Part shown: positions 1 to 8,328 of the stretch, piece after piece
Layout: each line of letters starts with the position of its first letter
Numbering within the stretch: the stretch's first letter is position 1
Source of the DNA: an uncultured Clostridia bacterium
Lineage (GTDB): Bacteria; Bacillota; Clostridia; Christensenellales; DTU072
Length of the DNA: 28,735 nucleotides
Reading direction: 5' to 3'
Assembly (NCBI GenBank): GCA_944350065.1
Contig: CALVOD010000006.1
Coordinates: forward strand, 1-28,735
Notes under the pieces: generated by a model
Told to the model about the DNA's origin: nothing
Database searches by the model: none
Seen by the model: only the letters and a program-made list of their open reading frames with translations
Program-made: the position numbers and the translations under genes

Positions 1-1382
1 CTGTCGAAAAAGTCGTAGATTATCTCGGCAAGCGGTATGCTGTAATCTATGCGCACGCGCGAAGTGTCGAGGTAAGTAAGATTGACGAATATTCCGCGCT
101 TCTCCTGACAAAGCTCCATTATCGAGCCTACGTATTCTGGCGGAGTATAGATATTCGCTTTGACTATAGGCTCCGAAATTTCTTCTATTTCCGCAGGATT
201 CGGAAGGTGAGAAGGATTATCAACCTTCAAAACGTCTCCGTTTGTCTTCTTCACCATATAACTCACGCTCGGCGCCGTAGTCACGAGGTCGAGGTCGAAT
301 TCGCGTTCGAGACGTTCTTCTATTATCTCCATGTGGAGAAGTCCCAAAAATCCCGCGCGGAATCCGAATCCGAGCGCGCCGGACGTTTCGGGTTCGTATA
401 TGAGCGAAGCGTCGTTCAAATTGAGTTTATCGAGCGCGTCGCGAAGATCGTTGTATTTGGAGCCGTCCGCGGGATATATGCCCGCGAATACCATCGGACT
501 TATTTTCTTATATCCTTTTAACGGTTCGGGCGCTCCGTTCAACGCCGTCGTTATCGTGTCGCCCACAGCGGTATCCTTGACGTTCTTTATGCTCGCCGCA
601 AGATAGCCGACGTCGCCCGCTTTCAATTCGTCCACGGGCTGCATATTGGGAGTGAACACGCCCACTTCGGTACATTCGAATTCCTTCCCCGACGACATCA
701 TAACGATGCGCGTGCCCGCGCGGATGCTGCCGTCAACGATACGCACGTTACAAATGGCGCCTTTATAATTGTCGTAAGCGGAATCGAATATCAACGCTCT
801 GAGCGGCGCGTTTTCGTCGCCGCGCGGCGGAGGAAGTTTTTCGACCACCTCTTTGAGAACTTCTTCGATGTTTATGCCCTCTTTCGCGCTGATAAGCGGC
901 GCTTCGGAGGCGTCGAGTCCGATAACTTCCTCTATTTCTCTTTTGCATTCGTCCGGTCTTGCCGACGTAAGGTCTATTTTGTTTATTACGGGTATGATCT
1001 CGAGATCGTTGTCTATGGCAAGATATGCGTTCGTAAGCGTCTGCGCCTCGATTCCCTGCGTGGCGTCCACGATAAGTATCGCCCCTTCGCAGGCGGCAAG
1101 CGAACGGCTGACTTCGTATGTGAAGTCTACGTGCCCTGGAGTGTCGATAAGGTTGAGAGTGTACTCCTCACCGTTATGAACGTACTTCATTCTCACCGGC
1201 GTGAGCTTGATGGTGATACCTCTCTCCCGCTCGATATCCATGCTGTCGAGCAACTGTTCCTTCATGTCGCGCTTGCCGACCGCACCGGTCAGCTCCATCA
1301 GCCTGTCGGCAAGCGTGCTCTTGCCGTGATCTATGTGCGCCACTATGCAGAAATTACGGATTTTGCTTTGTCTCGGATCCAT
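1..1382 (-). CDS. lepA: Elongation factor 4 (LepA), C-terminus cut by window edge
   Basis: LepA is a ribosome-bound translational GTPase that back-translocates or remodels stalled ribosomes. The frame is open from the ATG at 1380-1382 to the window edge, giving 460 codons of a protein usually near 600 residues, so the C-terminal EF4-specific domain is missing. Visible motifs are G1 AHIDHGKS (residues 15-22), the switch I region RGITIKL (54-60), G3 DTPGH (80-84) and G4 NKID (134-137). Domain II and EF-G-like domain III follow; the stretch GALGFGFRAGFLGLLHMEI is diagnostic of LepA rather than EF-G. It is last in the iscS-iscU-lepA string, 22 bases after iscU. The leader upstream of the ATG has no Shine-Dalgarno sequence, but the protein start matches the family well. 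The identity is secure; the neighbourhood next to iscU is less usual than the common lepA-hemW pairing. Confidence 0.97.
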   Translation of the reverse strand, partial: MDPRQSKIRNFCIVAHIDHGKSTLADRLMELTGAVGKRDMKEQLLDSMDIERERGITIKLTPVRMKYVHNGEEYTLNLIDTPGHVDFTYEVSRSLAACEGAILIVDATQGIEAQTLTNAYLAIDNDLEIIPVINKIDLTSARPDECKREIEEVIGLDASEAPLISAKEGINIEEVLKEVVEKLPPPRGDENAPLRALIFDSAYDNYKGAICNVRIVDGSIRAGTRIVMMSSGKEFECTEVGVFTPNMQPVDELKAGDVGYLAASIKNVKDTAVGDTITTALNGAPEPLKGYKKISPMVFAGIYPADGSKYNDLRDALDKLNLNDASLIYEPETSGALGFGFRAGFLGLLHMEIIEERLEREFDLDLVTTAPSVSYMVKKTNGDVLKVDNPSHLPNPAEIEEISEPIVKANIYTPPEYVGSIMELCQEKRGIFVNLTYLDTSRVRIDYSIPLAEIIYDFFD

Positions 1383-1394
1383 TTGAGCGTTTAT

Positions 1395-1408
1395 GTAAGC
1401 GCGCTTAC
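1395..1408. repeat. 14-base perfect palindrome over the iscU stop codon
   Basis: The sequence GTAAGCGCGCTTAC reads the same on both strands. It contains the TAA stop codon of iscU (1405-1407) and fills half of the 22-base gap before lepA. As RNA it could form only a short hairpin because there is no separate loop, and no U-run follows. It may be chance in a GC-alternating genome or a small protein-binding site. Confidence 0.4.
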
Positions 1409-1776
1409 GCGCCGGTCTTCTTGCGGTAATCGTCTATAGCCGCGTGAATGGCTTCCTCGGCAAGTACCGAGCAATGTATCTTCTGCGGAGGAAGCCCCCC
1501 GAGATAATCGACTACGTCGGCATTCTTAATCTTCAACGCGTCCTCGACGCTCTTGCCTATCACCATTCGTGTGGCTACCGACGCCGTCGCGATAGCCGCG
1601 GCGCAACCGAACGTCTTGAATTTTGCGTCGACTATGACGTCGTTCTCGATTTTGAGATACATTTTCATTATGTCGCCGCAGGCGGCGTTACCTATCGTGC
1701 CTACTCCGGACGGATTTTCCATTTCGCCGGCATTGGCGGGATTGGAAAATTCTTTCAAAACTTTTTCGTTATACAT
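1405..1776 (-). CDS. iscU: Iron-sulfur cluster assembly scaffold IscU/NifU N-terminal type
   Basis: This protein is the scaffold on which IscS-derived sulfur and iron are built into [2Fe-2S] or [4Fe-4S] clusters. It has 123 residues, the single-domain IscU/NifU-N size, with the three expected ligand cysteines: C33 in NAACGD, C58 in FGCAAAIA and C102 in IHCSVLAEEA. The aspartate after C33, which tunes cluster release, is also present. The LPPxK-like loop (LPPQKIHC, residues 95-102) is the segment recognised by chaperones in IscU. Its ATG overlaps the end of iscS by 8 bases, so the two are translationally coupled. It lacks the longer region between cysteines that marks many SufU proteins, which favours IscU. 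No iscR, hscA or fdx is nearby, so this is a minimal Isc pair. Confidence 0.95.
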   Translation of the reverse strand: MYNEKVLKEFSNPANAGEMENPSGVGTIGNAACGDIMKMYLKIENDVIVDAKFKTFGCAAAIATASVATRMVIGKSVEDALKIKNADVVDYLGGLPPQKIHCSVLAEEAIHAAIDDYRKKTGA

Positions 1777-2953
1777 ATGAGCCTGTTCCTTTTTCCATAT
1801 TGAAAAGAGGCGATATGGCGCGTAATCTTTCTACGGATTCTTTGAGAACGTCGTAGGTGTATTCCATATCTTCCTCGGTGGTGTCTCTGCCTAAACTGAA
1901 CCTTATCGAACTGTGCGCGAGTTCTTCCTTGACTCCGAGCGCGAGAATTACGTGCGAGGGCTCCAAAGACCCCGACGAACACGCCGAGCCGCTGCTCACC
2001 GCTATTCCCGCAAGGTCGAGATTGATAAGTATGCTCTCGCCTTCGATAAATTCGAAGCTGAAATTTACGTTGTTGGGCAACCTGTGTTCCGTACCGCCGT
2101 TGAGATGCACGTAAGGAATACCCTCAAGTACGCGCTTTATGAACGCGTCGCGCAGTTTGGTAATGCGCGCGTTGTTCTTCTCCCTGTCGCGGCAAGCCGT
2201 TTCGAGCGCGTCCGCCATTCCCACGATAAGAGGCGTGTCCGTCGTCCCCGCACGCATGTGCCTTTCCTGATGTCCGCCCGCGATAAGTCTTGCGAGCCGC
2301 ACGCCCGAACGGATATACAGCACTCCTATGCCTTTAGGTCCGTGGAACTTATGCGCGGACATGGAAAGCATATCGATATTGAGCGCGTTCACGTCTATCG
2401 CCTGAGAATCCATAGCCTGCACGGCATCGGTATGGAAAAGTATTCCTTCTTCCTTACAGAAAGCGCCGATCTCCGCTATGGGCTGTATGGCGCCCATTTC
2501 GTTGTTGGCGAACATCACCGACACGAGTACGGTGTCGTCGGTCACTGCGTTCTTGAGATCCTCGACGCTCACCCTGCCGTCCTTATCTACAGGAAGGTAG
2601 GTTATCCGCACTCCCTCGTTTTTCTCGAGGTATTCGCAGGTTTCCATTATCGCCGGATGCTCTATCGCGGTGGTTATTATGTGCTTACGCGCTCCGCGCG
2701 CGGCGCGCACCGCGCCTTTAAGCGCCCAGTTGTCGGACTCGCTTCCACCCGACGTAAAATATATTTCGTTCGCGCGCGCGCCTATTAAAGACGCTATCTT
2801 GTCGCGCGCGGCGTCTACGGCGGCGCTCGCCTCTCTGCCGTATGCGTGCAGAGAGGACGGGTTGCCGAATTTTTCCGTAAAGTACGGCATCATCGCCGCG
2901 AGCGCGTGCTCGTCGAGCGCGGTGGTTGCCGAATTGTCGAGATAAACTTTCAT
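1769..2953 (-). CDS. iscS: Cysteine desulfurase (NifS/IscS family)
   Basis: A PLP-dependent enzyme that takes sulfur from L-cysteine as a persulfide and passes it to IscU and thiolation pathways. The 394 residues include the PLP-binding lysine K202 in SMSAHKFHGPKG, the cofactor-stacking histidine region AIEHPAIM (97-103), and the catalytic cysteine C325 in the mobile loop SSGSACSSGSLEPSH, which places it in group I (NifS/IscS) rather than SufS. The start MKVYLDNSATT is the standard N-terminus. No Shine-Dalgarno sequence lies upstream; instead the leader is A-rich (CCGAAAACATAACT before ATG). It follows glyA by 34 bases and overlaps iscU by 8 bases, so it is probably co-transcribed with both. 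The desulfurase assignment is firm; the choice between NifS and IscS names is conventional. Confidence 0.95.
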   Translation of the reverse strand: MKVYLDNSATTALDEHALAAMMPYFTEKFGNPSSLHAYGREASAAVDAARDKIASLIGARANEIYFTSGGSESDNWALKGAVRAARGARKHIITTAIEHPAIMETCEYLEKNEGVRITYLPVDKDGRVSVEDLKNAVTDDTVLVSVMFANNEMGAIQPIAEIGAFCKEEGILFHTDAVQAMDSQAIDVNALNIDMLSMSAHKFHGPKGIGVLYIRSGVRLARLIAGGHQERHMRAGTTDTPLIVGMADALETACRDREKNNARITKLRDAFIKRVLEGIPYVHLNGGTEHRLPNNVNFSFEFIEGESILINLDLAGIAVSSGSACSSGSLEPSHVILALGVKEELAHSSIRFSLGRDTTEEDMEYTYDVLKESVERLRAISPLFNMEKGTGSYV

Positions 2954-2987
2954 AGTTATGTTTTCGGTTATACTTCCGTAATGTTTA

Positions 2988-4244
2988 TTATCCGAGTATG
3001 AAGTCGTTCTTGTAGAGAGGATAACGCGCGGTAAGCTCCGCTATACGCGCCTTGACGCTCTCGAGGGCGGCTTCTTTGTTGCGAATGATATCGACGATAC
3101 ATTCGCCGATGACCTTCATCGCCGCTTCGTCCATTCCGCGGGTGGTGGCAGCGGGCGTTCCTATACGCAGACCGTTGGGATTGAAGGGACTGGCGTCGTC
3201 GTTGGGTATGCTGTTCTTGTTGGCGGTGATGTGTCCTTCGTCGAGAAGATGCTCGAGCTCCTTGCCCGTCACGCCCGTTCCGCGCAAATCGACAAGCATC
3301 AGATGATTGTCGGTGCCGTTAGAGAAAAGTTTGATGCCTCCCGCCATAAGCGTCGCGGCAAGCGCTTTCGCGTTGGCGACGACCTGCTCCTGATACCTCT
3401 TGAACTCGGGCGAAAGCGCCTCTTTGAAAGCGACCGCTTTTGCCGCGATGATGTGCATAAGAGGTCCGCCCTGCGTTCCCGGGAACACGGCTTTGTCGAT
3501 ACGCTTGGCAATTTCCTCGTTGTTGGTCATTATCATACCGCCGCGAGGTCCGCGTAAAGTTTTATGGGTAGTCGTCGTGACGACGTCGGCGTAAGGCACG
3601 GGGCTCATGTGCAATCCCGTCGCAACAAGACCCGCTATATGCGCCATATCGACCATAAGAAGGGCTCCCGTCTTATCGGCGATCTCTCTGAAACGCTTGA
3701 AATCGATGGCTCTCGGATAGGCGCTCGCGCCGGCTACGATGAGCTTTGCGCCCGATTCGGCGGCTATTCTCTCCACCTCGTCGTAATCGATAAATCCGTC
3801 GGAATTCACGCCGTAGGCAACGAATTTATAATTTTTGCCGCTGACGTTGACGGGGCTGCCGTGAGTGAGGTGTCCGCCGTGACCGAGATTCATGCCGAGC
3901 ACGGTGTCGCCGTTGTTCAGAAGCGAAAAATAGACCTGAAAATTTGCGCTGCTTCCCGAGTGAGGTTGCACGTTGACGAATTTGACGTCGAAAAGTTTCT
4001 TCGCGCGCTCGCGTGCGAGCTCCTCGGCTTCGTCCACGAATTGGCATCCGCCGTAATAACGCTTGCCGGGATAACCTTCGGCGTATTTATTGGTAAGGTG
4101 AGTGCCCGCAGCCGTCAGCACCGGCAGGGATACGAAGTTCTCGGAAGCGATAAGCTCCACGTTGCCCTGTTGCCTTTCGAGTTCGCGCACCAACGCGCCG
4201 TAAAGCTCCTCGTCGGCTTCTTTAATCGGTCTTAAATCTATCAT
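2988..4244 (-). CDS. glyA: Serine hydroxymethyltransferase
   Basis: GlyA interconverts serine and glycine with transfer of the C1 unit to tetrahydrofolate, feeding purine, thymidylate and methionine synthesis. Its product also matters here because TrmFO in the same window uses methylene-THF. The 418 residues match family length. Visible landmarks are the N-terminal ELIASENFVS (30-39), the glycine-rich Y-A-E-G-Y-P-G-K-R-Y-Y-G-G segment (54-66), the PLP region VDMAHIAGL (198-206) and the Schiff-base lysine K228 in TTTTHKTLRGPRGG. A clear AAGGAG ribosome site lies about ten bases before the ATG. It sits 45 bases downstream of trxA, with a gap carrying a tandem TAAACC element, and ends in tandem TAATAA stops. 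Confidence 0.97.
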   Translation of the reverse strand: MIDLRPIKEADEELYGALVRELERQQGNVELIASENFVSLPVLTAAGTHLTNKYAEGYPGKRYYGGCQFVDEAEELARERAKKLFDVKFVNVQPHSGSSANFQVYFSLLNNGDTVLGMNLGHGGHLTHGSPVNVSGKNYKFVAYGVNSDGFIDYDEVERIAAESGAKLIVAGASAYPRAIDFKRFREIADKTGALLMVDMAHIAGLVATGLHMSPVPYADVVTTTTHKTLRGPRGGMIMTNNEEIAKRIDKAVFPGTQGGPLMHIIAAKAVAFKEALSPEFKRYQEQVVANAKALAATLMAGGIKLFSNGTDNHLMLVDLRGTGVTGKELEHLLDEGHITANKNSIPNDDASPFNPNGLRIGTPAATTRGMDEAAMKVIGECIVDIIRNKEAALESVKARIAELTARYPLYKNDFILG

Positions 4245-4275
4245 TTCCTTTTCTCCTTAAAGGTAATTTTCTTTC

Positions 4276-4292
4276 GGTTTATAAAAGGTTTA
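4276..4292 (-). repeat. Tandem TAAACC direct repeat in the trxA-glyA gap
   Basis: On the coding strand two TAAACC hexamers lie 5 bases apart. The first contains the trxA stop codon (4290-4292). The second extends to TATAAACCGA, which also occurs twice before hisS (8329-8350). No protein is known to me for this site, and AT-rich stop contexts could produce it by chance. Confidence 0.3.
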
Positions 4293-4607
4293 GAGATACT
4301 TCGCTACCGTAGCGAGTATCTGTCCTTTGGTCCTTACGCCTACGCTTTGCTCCTTAGCCTCGCCGCCTTTGAAATAAATCAAAGTTGGTATCGTCATAAT
4401 GCGGAAACGCTTCGCCAAATCTTCGTTCTCGTCAACGTCCACTTTCGCCACTGCGAATTTGCCGTCGGTCTCGCCCGCTATCTCCTCTACCGTGGGAAGC
4501 ATTATTCTGCAAGGTCCGCACCAGGTCGCCCAGAAATCCACAAGCACGACGTCGTTGTTCGCGATAAGGCTGTCGAACTCTTCAGCGCTGTGTATAATAT
4601 TGATCAT
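4290..4607 (-). CDS. trxA: Thioredoxin
   Basis: A small cytoplasmic disulfide reductase. The 105-residue protein carries the canonical active site WCGPC (W29-C33, with C30 and C33 the redox pair) preceded by DFWATW, and the conserved cis-proline loop in RIMTIPTLIYF with the usual GGEAKEQSVG turn. It is a single thioredoxin domain with no signal peptide. The ribosome site is strong (AAAGGAGG about nine bases before ATG). It lies 35 bases after an RseC-family membrane protein gene; both proteins have redox cysteines, so a shared role in thiol or Fe-S redox is possible but is inference. The next gene is glyA. Confidence 0.96.
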   Translation of the reverse strand: MINIIHSAEEFDSLIANNDVVLVDFWATWCGPCRIMLPTVEEIAGETDGKFAVAKVDVDENEDLAKRFRIMTIPTLIYFKGGEAKEQSVGVRTKGQILATVAKYL

Positions 4608-4642
4608 ATAATATAGCCTCCTTTGAAGGATATTTTTTTTGT

Positions 4643-5224
4643 TTAATCCGCGTCCGTCGCGTTTCCCGAGGAAGCGTCCGCTTCCCTTAGTGCGTCCGTA
4701 TCGGTATCCGTATTCCCGAATACGGTATCCCGTATCTCGCCGTCGCTTTCTTCGGATACGGCTTCGCCTCTTTCTTTTTCCGCGCCTCCTACGGCTAAAG
4801 CGGGAGCCGCCGAATCGCTTTCTTTCGGAAGTATCGCCTCCATTACGGGCATGTATCCCTTGCGCTTCCGAATGACGAAGCGGTCGATGAGCGCCACCGC
4901 CACAAAGCCCGCGACAAGTCCCGCCGCCGACGCTCCGAGCGAAACGTAAGCGTTGAGTTTATAAGTACACGCGAGGATTATCGCCATCGGGATAAGCGGC
5001 AATACGTACACGAGAGTCGCCGCGGTAAGCACCGCTCTGTTGCCCATCGCAACGGTCACTTTATCTCCTACCGCAGCGTTGAGTGTGTTCGGGAGTCGCA
5101 GCTCGACGTAATTGGCTTCGCGCGGTTTAAGGCACATATTGCAGTGCTCGCACGCCGTTTTGCGGTCAAACCTGACCGTAGCGAATTTGCCTTTGACTTT
5201 ACTTACGACGCCCGTTTCGCGCAT
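4643..5224 (-). CDS. RseC/MucC-family redox membrane protein with acidic C-terminal tail
   Basis: RseC-type proteins are small inner-membrane proteins with a cysteine cluster, linked to the SoxR-reducing (Rsx/Rnf) system. The N-terminal soluble part has three clustered cysteines (C25, C28, C31 in ACEHCNMC) and a beta-rich segment ending ... VGDKVTVAM, typical of the family. Two transmembrane helices follow (about 66-87 and 91-114), then the basic stop RKRKGY. Residues about 128-193 form an acidic, Asp/Glu/Ser/Ala-rich tail (for example DTDTD) with no recognisable domain, absent from the classic 150-160 residue members. I see no fourth family cysteine in the N-terminal domain. The gene has no Shine-Dalgarno site and starts 10 bases after aspS. 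No rnf genes are in the window, so its electron partner is unknown. Confidence 0.8.
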   Translation of the reverse strand: MRETGVVSKVKGKFATVRFDRKTACEHCNMCLKPREANYVELRLPNTLNAAVGDKVTVAMGNRAVLTAATLVYVLPLIPMAIILACTYKLNAYVSLGASAAGLVAGFVAVALIDRFVIRKRKGYMPVMEAILPKESDSAAPALAVGGAEKERGEAVSEESDGEIRDTVFGNTDTDTDALREADASSGNATDAD

Positions 5225-5234
5225 AGTTTTTCGT

Positions 5235-7031
5235 TTATTTCTTCGCTTCGCCCGCTACGGTTATTCCGAGCTCGTCAAGTTGTGACTTCTCCACTTCGGA
5301 GGGACAGTTTTCCATAAGTCCCATTGCCGCCTGGTTCTTCGGGAAAGCGATGACGTCCTTGATATTGTCGGTGCCCGTGAGCAGCATGACGAGTCTGTCA
5401 AGCCCGAACGCAAGCCCGCCGTGCGGCGGTACGCCGTAGCCGAAGGCTTCGACGAAGAATCCGAAGCGCTCGGTGATGTCCTTCTCGGAAAGTCCGATCT
5501 TCTCGAACATTTTCTTCTGTATCTCGCGCGAATGAATACGCACGGAACCGCCGCCCGCTTCCTGTCCGTTGATAACGAGGTCGTATGCTTTGGCGCGCAC
5601 TTTAAGCGGCTTCTTGTCGATATATTTGAGGTCCTCGTTCATGGGACTGGTGAAGGGATGGTGCATTGCGACAAGGCGTTTTTCCTCCTCGTCGTACTCG
5701 TACAGCGGGAATTCCGTCACCCACAACACGTCGAAAACGCTTTCGTCTATAAGTCCGTGCTTCTTCGCTATGGCAAGGCGCAGGGCGCCGAGCGCGTCGA
5801 ATACTTTCTTGTCCTTATCCGCTACGAAGAAAAGCAGATCGCCCGTTTCGCCGCCCATGGCATTGACGAGTTCGTCGAAACGCTCCTCGCTGAAAAACTT
5901 GCGTATCGGAGAAGAAACGCCTTCGGGTTTAAGCGCGATATACGCAAGCCCTTTCGCGCCGTACTCTCTGACGACGTCCTGATAAGCGTCGATCTCCTTG
6001 CGGGTGAGAGAAGCGAGCCCTTTGGCGTTAATGCCGCGAACGCTCATCCCCCTCTTGGAAGCAGCCGCGTCGAAGACGGAGAAACCGCAGTTTTTGACGA
6101 TTTTGGTGACGTTGTTGAGCTCGAGACCGAAACGCGTATCCGGCTTATCGCTTCCGAAGCGCTCCATTGCCTCTTTGTATTTGAGCTGTCTGAAATGGCG
6201 GGGAAGTTTAAGTCCCACGGTCTGTTTGAATATTTCTCTGATGAGACCTTCCGCGGCGTACATGACGTCGCGCGCCGAATCGACGTAACTCATTTCAATG
6301 TCTATCTGCGTGAATTCGGGCTGACGGTTCGCTCTTAAATCCTCGTCGCGAAAGCACTTCACTATCTGGAAATACTTGTCGAAGCCCGCTATCATAAGCA
6401 GCTGTTTATAAAGCTGCGGGGACTGCGGAAGGGCGTAAAAGGAGCCGGGATGCACCCTGCTCGGCACGAGGTAGTCGCGCGCGCCTTCGGGGGTGGATTT
6501 ACCGAGGAAAGGCGTTTCGATATTCAGGAAGCCGTGCGCCGACATATAGTTGAAAGTGGTCTCCACTATTTTGGCGCGCGTCATCAATATCTTCTGCAAG
6601 GAAGGACGGCGCAAATCGAGATAACGGTATTTGAGCCTGAGGTTTTCGCCCACATTGGCAAGGTCTGAAACCGCAAACGGCGGCGTATCCGCTTCGGAAA
6701 TTATCCTGAGCTCGTCTGCGAGCAATTCTATTTCGCCGGTGGGGATATTGGGGTTGACGTTCTTTTCGCCGCGGGCGCGTATGGTGCCTGTCACGGCGAG
6801 AACGTATTCGTTACGCACCGCGGTGGACTTTGCGAACACCTCGGGATAGTCGGACTCCGAAAAGCATATCTGAAGTATGCCCGTCCTGTCCCTGAGGTCT
6901 ACAAACTGTATACTGCCGAGATTGCGGTATTTAGCCACGAATCCCATAGCCGTAACCTTCCTGCCGATATCCGCCGAAGTGTATTCTCCGCACATTCCGG
7001 TTCTTTTCAATCCTGTCAAAAACTCTGCCAT
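5235..7031 (-). CDS. aspS: Aspartyl-tRNA synthetase (bacterial type)
   Basis: Class II synthetase that charges tRNA(Asp) with aspartate. The 598 residues fit the bacterial form with the GAD insertion domain. In order there is an OB-fold anticodon-binding domain (about 1-110, with SADIGRKVTAMGFV and VDLRDRTGILQI), the class II core with FLNIETPFLGKSTPEGARD and ALPQSPQLYKQLLM, motif 2 RCF-type KCFRDEDLRANRQPEFTQ, the GAD insertion in the middle third, and motif 3 GLAFGLDRLVMLL near the C-terminus. Its ATG directly abuts the hisS stop codon (TAAATG), with a purine-rich GGAGGAG inside the end of hisS as a likely ribosome site, so hisS-aspS is translationally coupled. Whether it also charges tRNA(Asn) cannot be told without knowing whether gatCAB exists in the genome. 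Confidence 0.97.
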   Translation of the reverse strand: MAEFLTGLKRTGMCGEYTSADIGRKVTAMGFVAKYRNLGSIQFVDLRDRTGILQICFSESDYPEVFAKSTAVRNEYVLAVTGTIRARGEKNVNPNIPTGEIELLADELRIISEADTPPFAVSDLANVGENLRLKYRYLDLRRPSLQKILMTRAKIVETTFNYMSAHGFLNIETPFLGKSTPEGARDYLVPSRVHPGSFYALPQSPQLYKQLLMIAGFDKYFQIVKCFRDEDLRANRQPEFTQIDIEMSYVDSARDVMYAAEGLIREIFKQTVGLKLPRHFRQLKYKEAMERFGSDKPDTRFGLELNNVTKIVKNCGFSVFDAAASKRGMSVRGINAKGLASLTRKEIDAYQDVVREYGAKGLAYIALKPEGVSSPIRKFFSEERFDELVNAMGGETGDLLFFVADKDKKVFDALGALRLAIAKKHGLIDESVFDVLWVTEFPLYEYDEEEKRLVAMHHPFTSPMNEDLKYIDKKPLKVRAKAYDLVINGQEAGGGSVRIHSREIQKKMFEKIGLSEKDITERFGFFVEAFGYGVPPHGGLAFGLDRLVMLLTGTDNIKDVIAFPKNQAAMGLMENCPSEVEKSQLDELGITVAGEAKK

Positions 7032-8282
7032 TTAACCTTTTAACTCCTCCTGAAGTTTATCGAGCTCGACGACCTTTTCGGAACCGTCGGACATTTTCCT
7101 TAAAGCGGCTTTACCGCTCGCAATCTCGTCGCCGCCCAGAACGAGCGTATACTCGTAACCGCGTTTGCCGGCGTATTTCATCTGCGCCTTGAGGCTTCTG
7201 GACATAAGATCGGTATCCGCGGAAATTCCCGAAGCACGCAGCGCGTTCACCAGTTTATATGCTTCCGCGGCTTCCGCGGAAGTAAGAGGCGCAATATATA
7301 ATTTCGGTATTTCGGGCTCCCCTACCGGTAAATTAAGGCTCTCGAGTACGAGTAAAAGGCGCTCGAGCCCCATTCCGAAGCCTACCGCGGGAGTGTGCTT
7401 TCCGCCCACTTCTTCGACGAGATTATTATATCTCCCGCCGCCGCATACGGTGCCCTGCGCGCCTATCGAAGTGGAAATGAATTCGAATACCGTGCGGGTA
7501 TAATAGTCGAGCCCGCGCACTATCATCGGATTGACTTTATAAGCTATTCCGAGCGAAGTGAGTATTCCCTTGAGCGCTTCGTGGTGAGCCGCGCATCCGT
7601 TACAGAGATAATCTATCGTCTTGGGCGCGCCCGCGGTTATGCGTTTGCAGCCCTCCTCCTTACAGTCGAGTATGCGGAGAGGATTCTTGACGTAACGCTC
7701 CCTGCATACCGGGCACATATCGTCTATGTTTGCGGCGAGGTACTCGCGCAGCGCGCGGTTGTATTCCGCTCTGCATTCGGCGCATCCTATGCTGTTTATA
7801 TTGAGCTCGAGTTCGGTTACGCCGAGCTTGGTGAAAAGCGTTTTCGCAACGAGTATGGCTTCGGCATCCGCGTAGGCGGAATCGGAGCCGTATATCTCCA
7901 CTCCGAATTGATGGTGCTCGCGCAGTCTTCCCGCCTGCGGGCGTTCGTAACGGAATACCGGCGTAAGATAATACATTTTGACCGGTTGCGCGCCGTCGGC
8001 AAGGTTGCCCTCGATGTACGCGCGGGCAACGCCCGCCGTGCCTTCGGGTTTCAGCGTCATGCTTCTGCCGCCCTTGTCCTCGAAAGTGTACATCTCCTTA
8101 TTAACTATATCGGTGGTCTCGCCCACGCCGCGAGCAAACAGCTCCGTATGCTCGAAAGTGGGAGTGCGTATTTCGTTCAAGCCGAAGGTCTCGGCGGTAG
8201 CGCGCACCACTTTTTCTATATAGTGCCATTTGTAACTTTCGGCGGGCAGGACGTCTTTGGTGCCCTTGGGAATATTTATCAT
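7032..8282 (-). CDS. hisS: Histidyl-tRNA synthetase
   Basis: Class II synthetase charging tRNA(His). The 416 residues show motif 1 (IRTPTFEHTELFARGVGETTDIV), the substrate loop LKPEGTAGVAR, motif 2 (FRYERPQAGRLREHHQFGVEI), the HisRS signature LDYYTRTVFEF and motif 3 (GFGMGLERLLLVLE), then an anticodon-binding domain from about residue 325. Eight cysteines lie in an insertion at about 167-230 (C167, C170, C190, C193, C207, C212, C227, C230), a pattern seen in many Bacillota HisRS and consistent with metal binding. The ribosome site AAGGAG precedes the ATG with good spacing. Just upstream are a 6-bp hairpin and a tandem TATAAACCGA repeat. It abuts aspS downstream. Confidence 0.97.
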   Translation of the reverse strand: MINIPKGTKDVLPAESYKWHYIEKVVRATAETFGLNEIRTPTFEHTELFARGVGETTDIVNKEMYTFEDKGGRSMTLKPEGTAGVARAYIEGNLADGAQPVKMYYLTPVFRYERPQAGRLREHHQFGVEIYGSDSAYADAEAILVAKTLFTKLGVTELELNINSIGCAECRAEYNRALREYLAANIDDMCPVCRERYVKNPLRILDCKEEGCKRITAGAPKTIDYLCNGCAAHHEALKGILTSLGIAYKVNPMIVRGLDYYTRTVFEFISTSIGAQGTVCGGGRYNNLVEEVGGKHTPAVGFGMGLERLLLVLESLNLPVGEPEIPKLYIAPLTSAEAAEAYKLVNALRASGISADTDLMSRSLKAQMKYAGKRGYEYTLVLGGDEIASGKAALRKMSDGSEKVVELDKLQEELKG

Positions 8283-8296
8283 CTTTTCTCCTTATC

Positions 8297-8313
8297 ACGC
8301 GCGCGAAGCGCGT
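8297..8313 (-). other. Small GC hairpin just upstream of the hisS ribosome site
   Basis: ACGCGC and GCGCGT form a 6-bp stem around a 5-base loop, ending about 14 bases before the hisS ATG and immediately before the AAGGAG ribosome site. There is no U-tract, so it is not an intrinsic terminator. It does not cover the ribosome site. It may be a stability or spacing element. I see no T-box features (no specifier stem and no UGGN antiterminator bulge) in the 63-base gap. Confidence 0.45.
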
Positions 8314-8328
8314 AAGAGTGCGGTGTAG

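Noticed and set aside
4611..4643. Poly-T run on the plus strand after a TCCTT/AAGGA inverted repeat, resembling a terminator
   Set aside because: The stem is only 4-5 pairs and contains the trxA ribosome site; there is no plus-strand gene to terminate.
7395..8315. 306-codon plus-strand open frame opposite hisS
   Set aside because: Fully antisense to a clear HisRS with all class II motifs; its product shows no recognisable domain.
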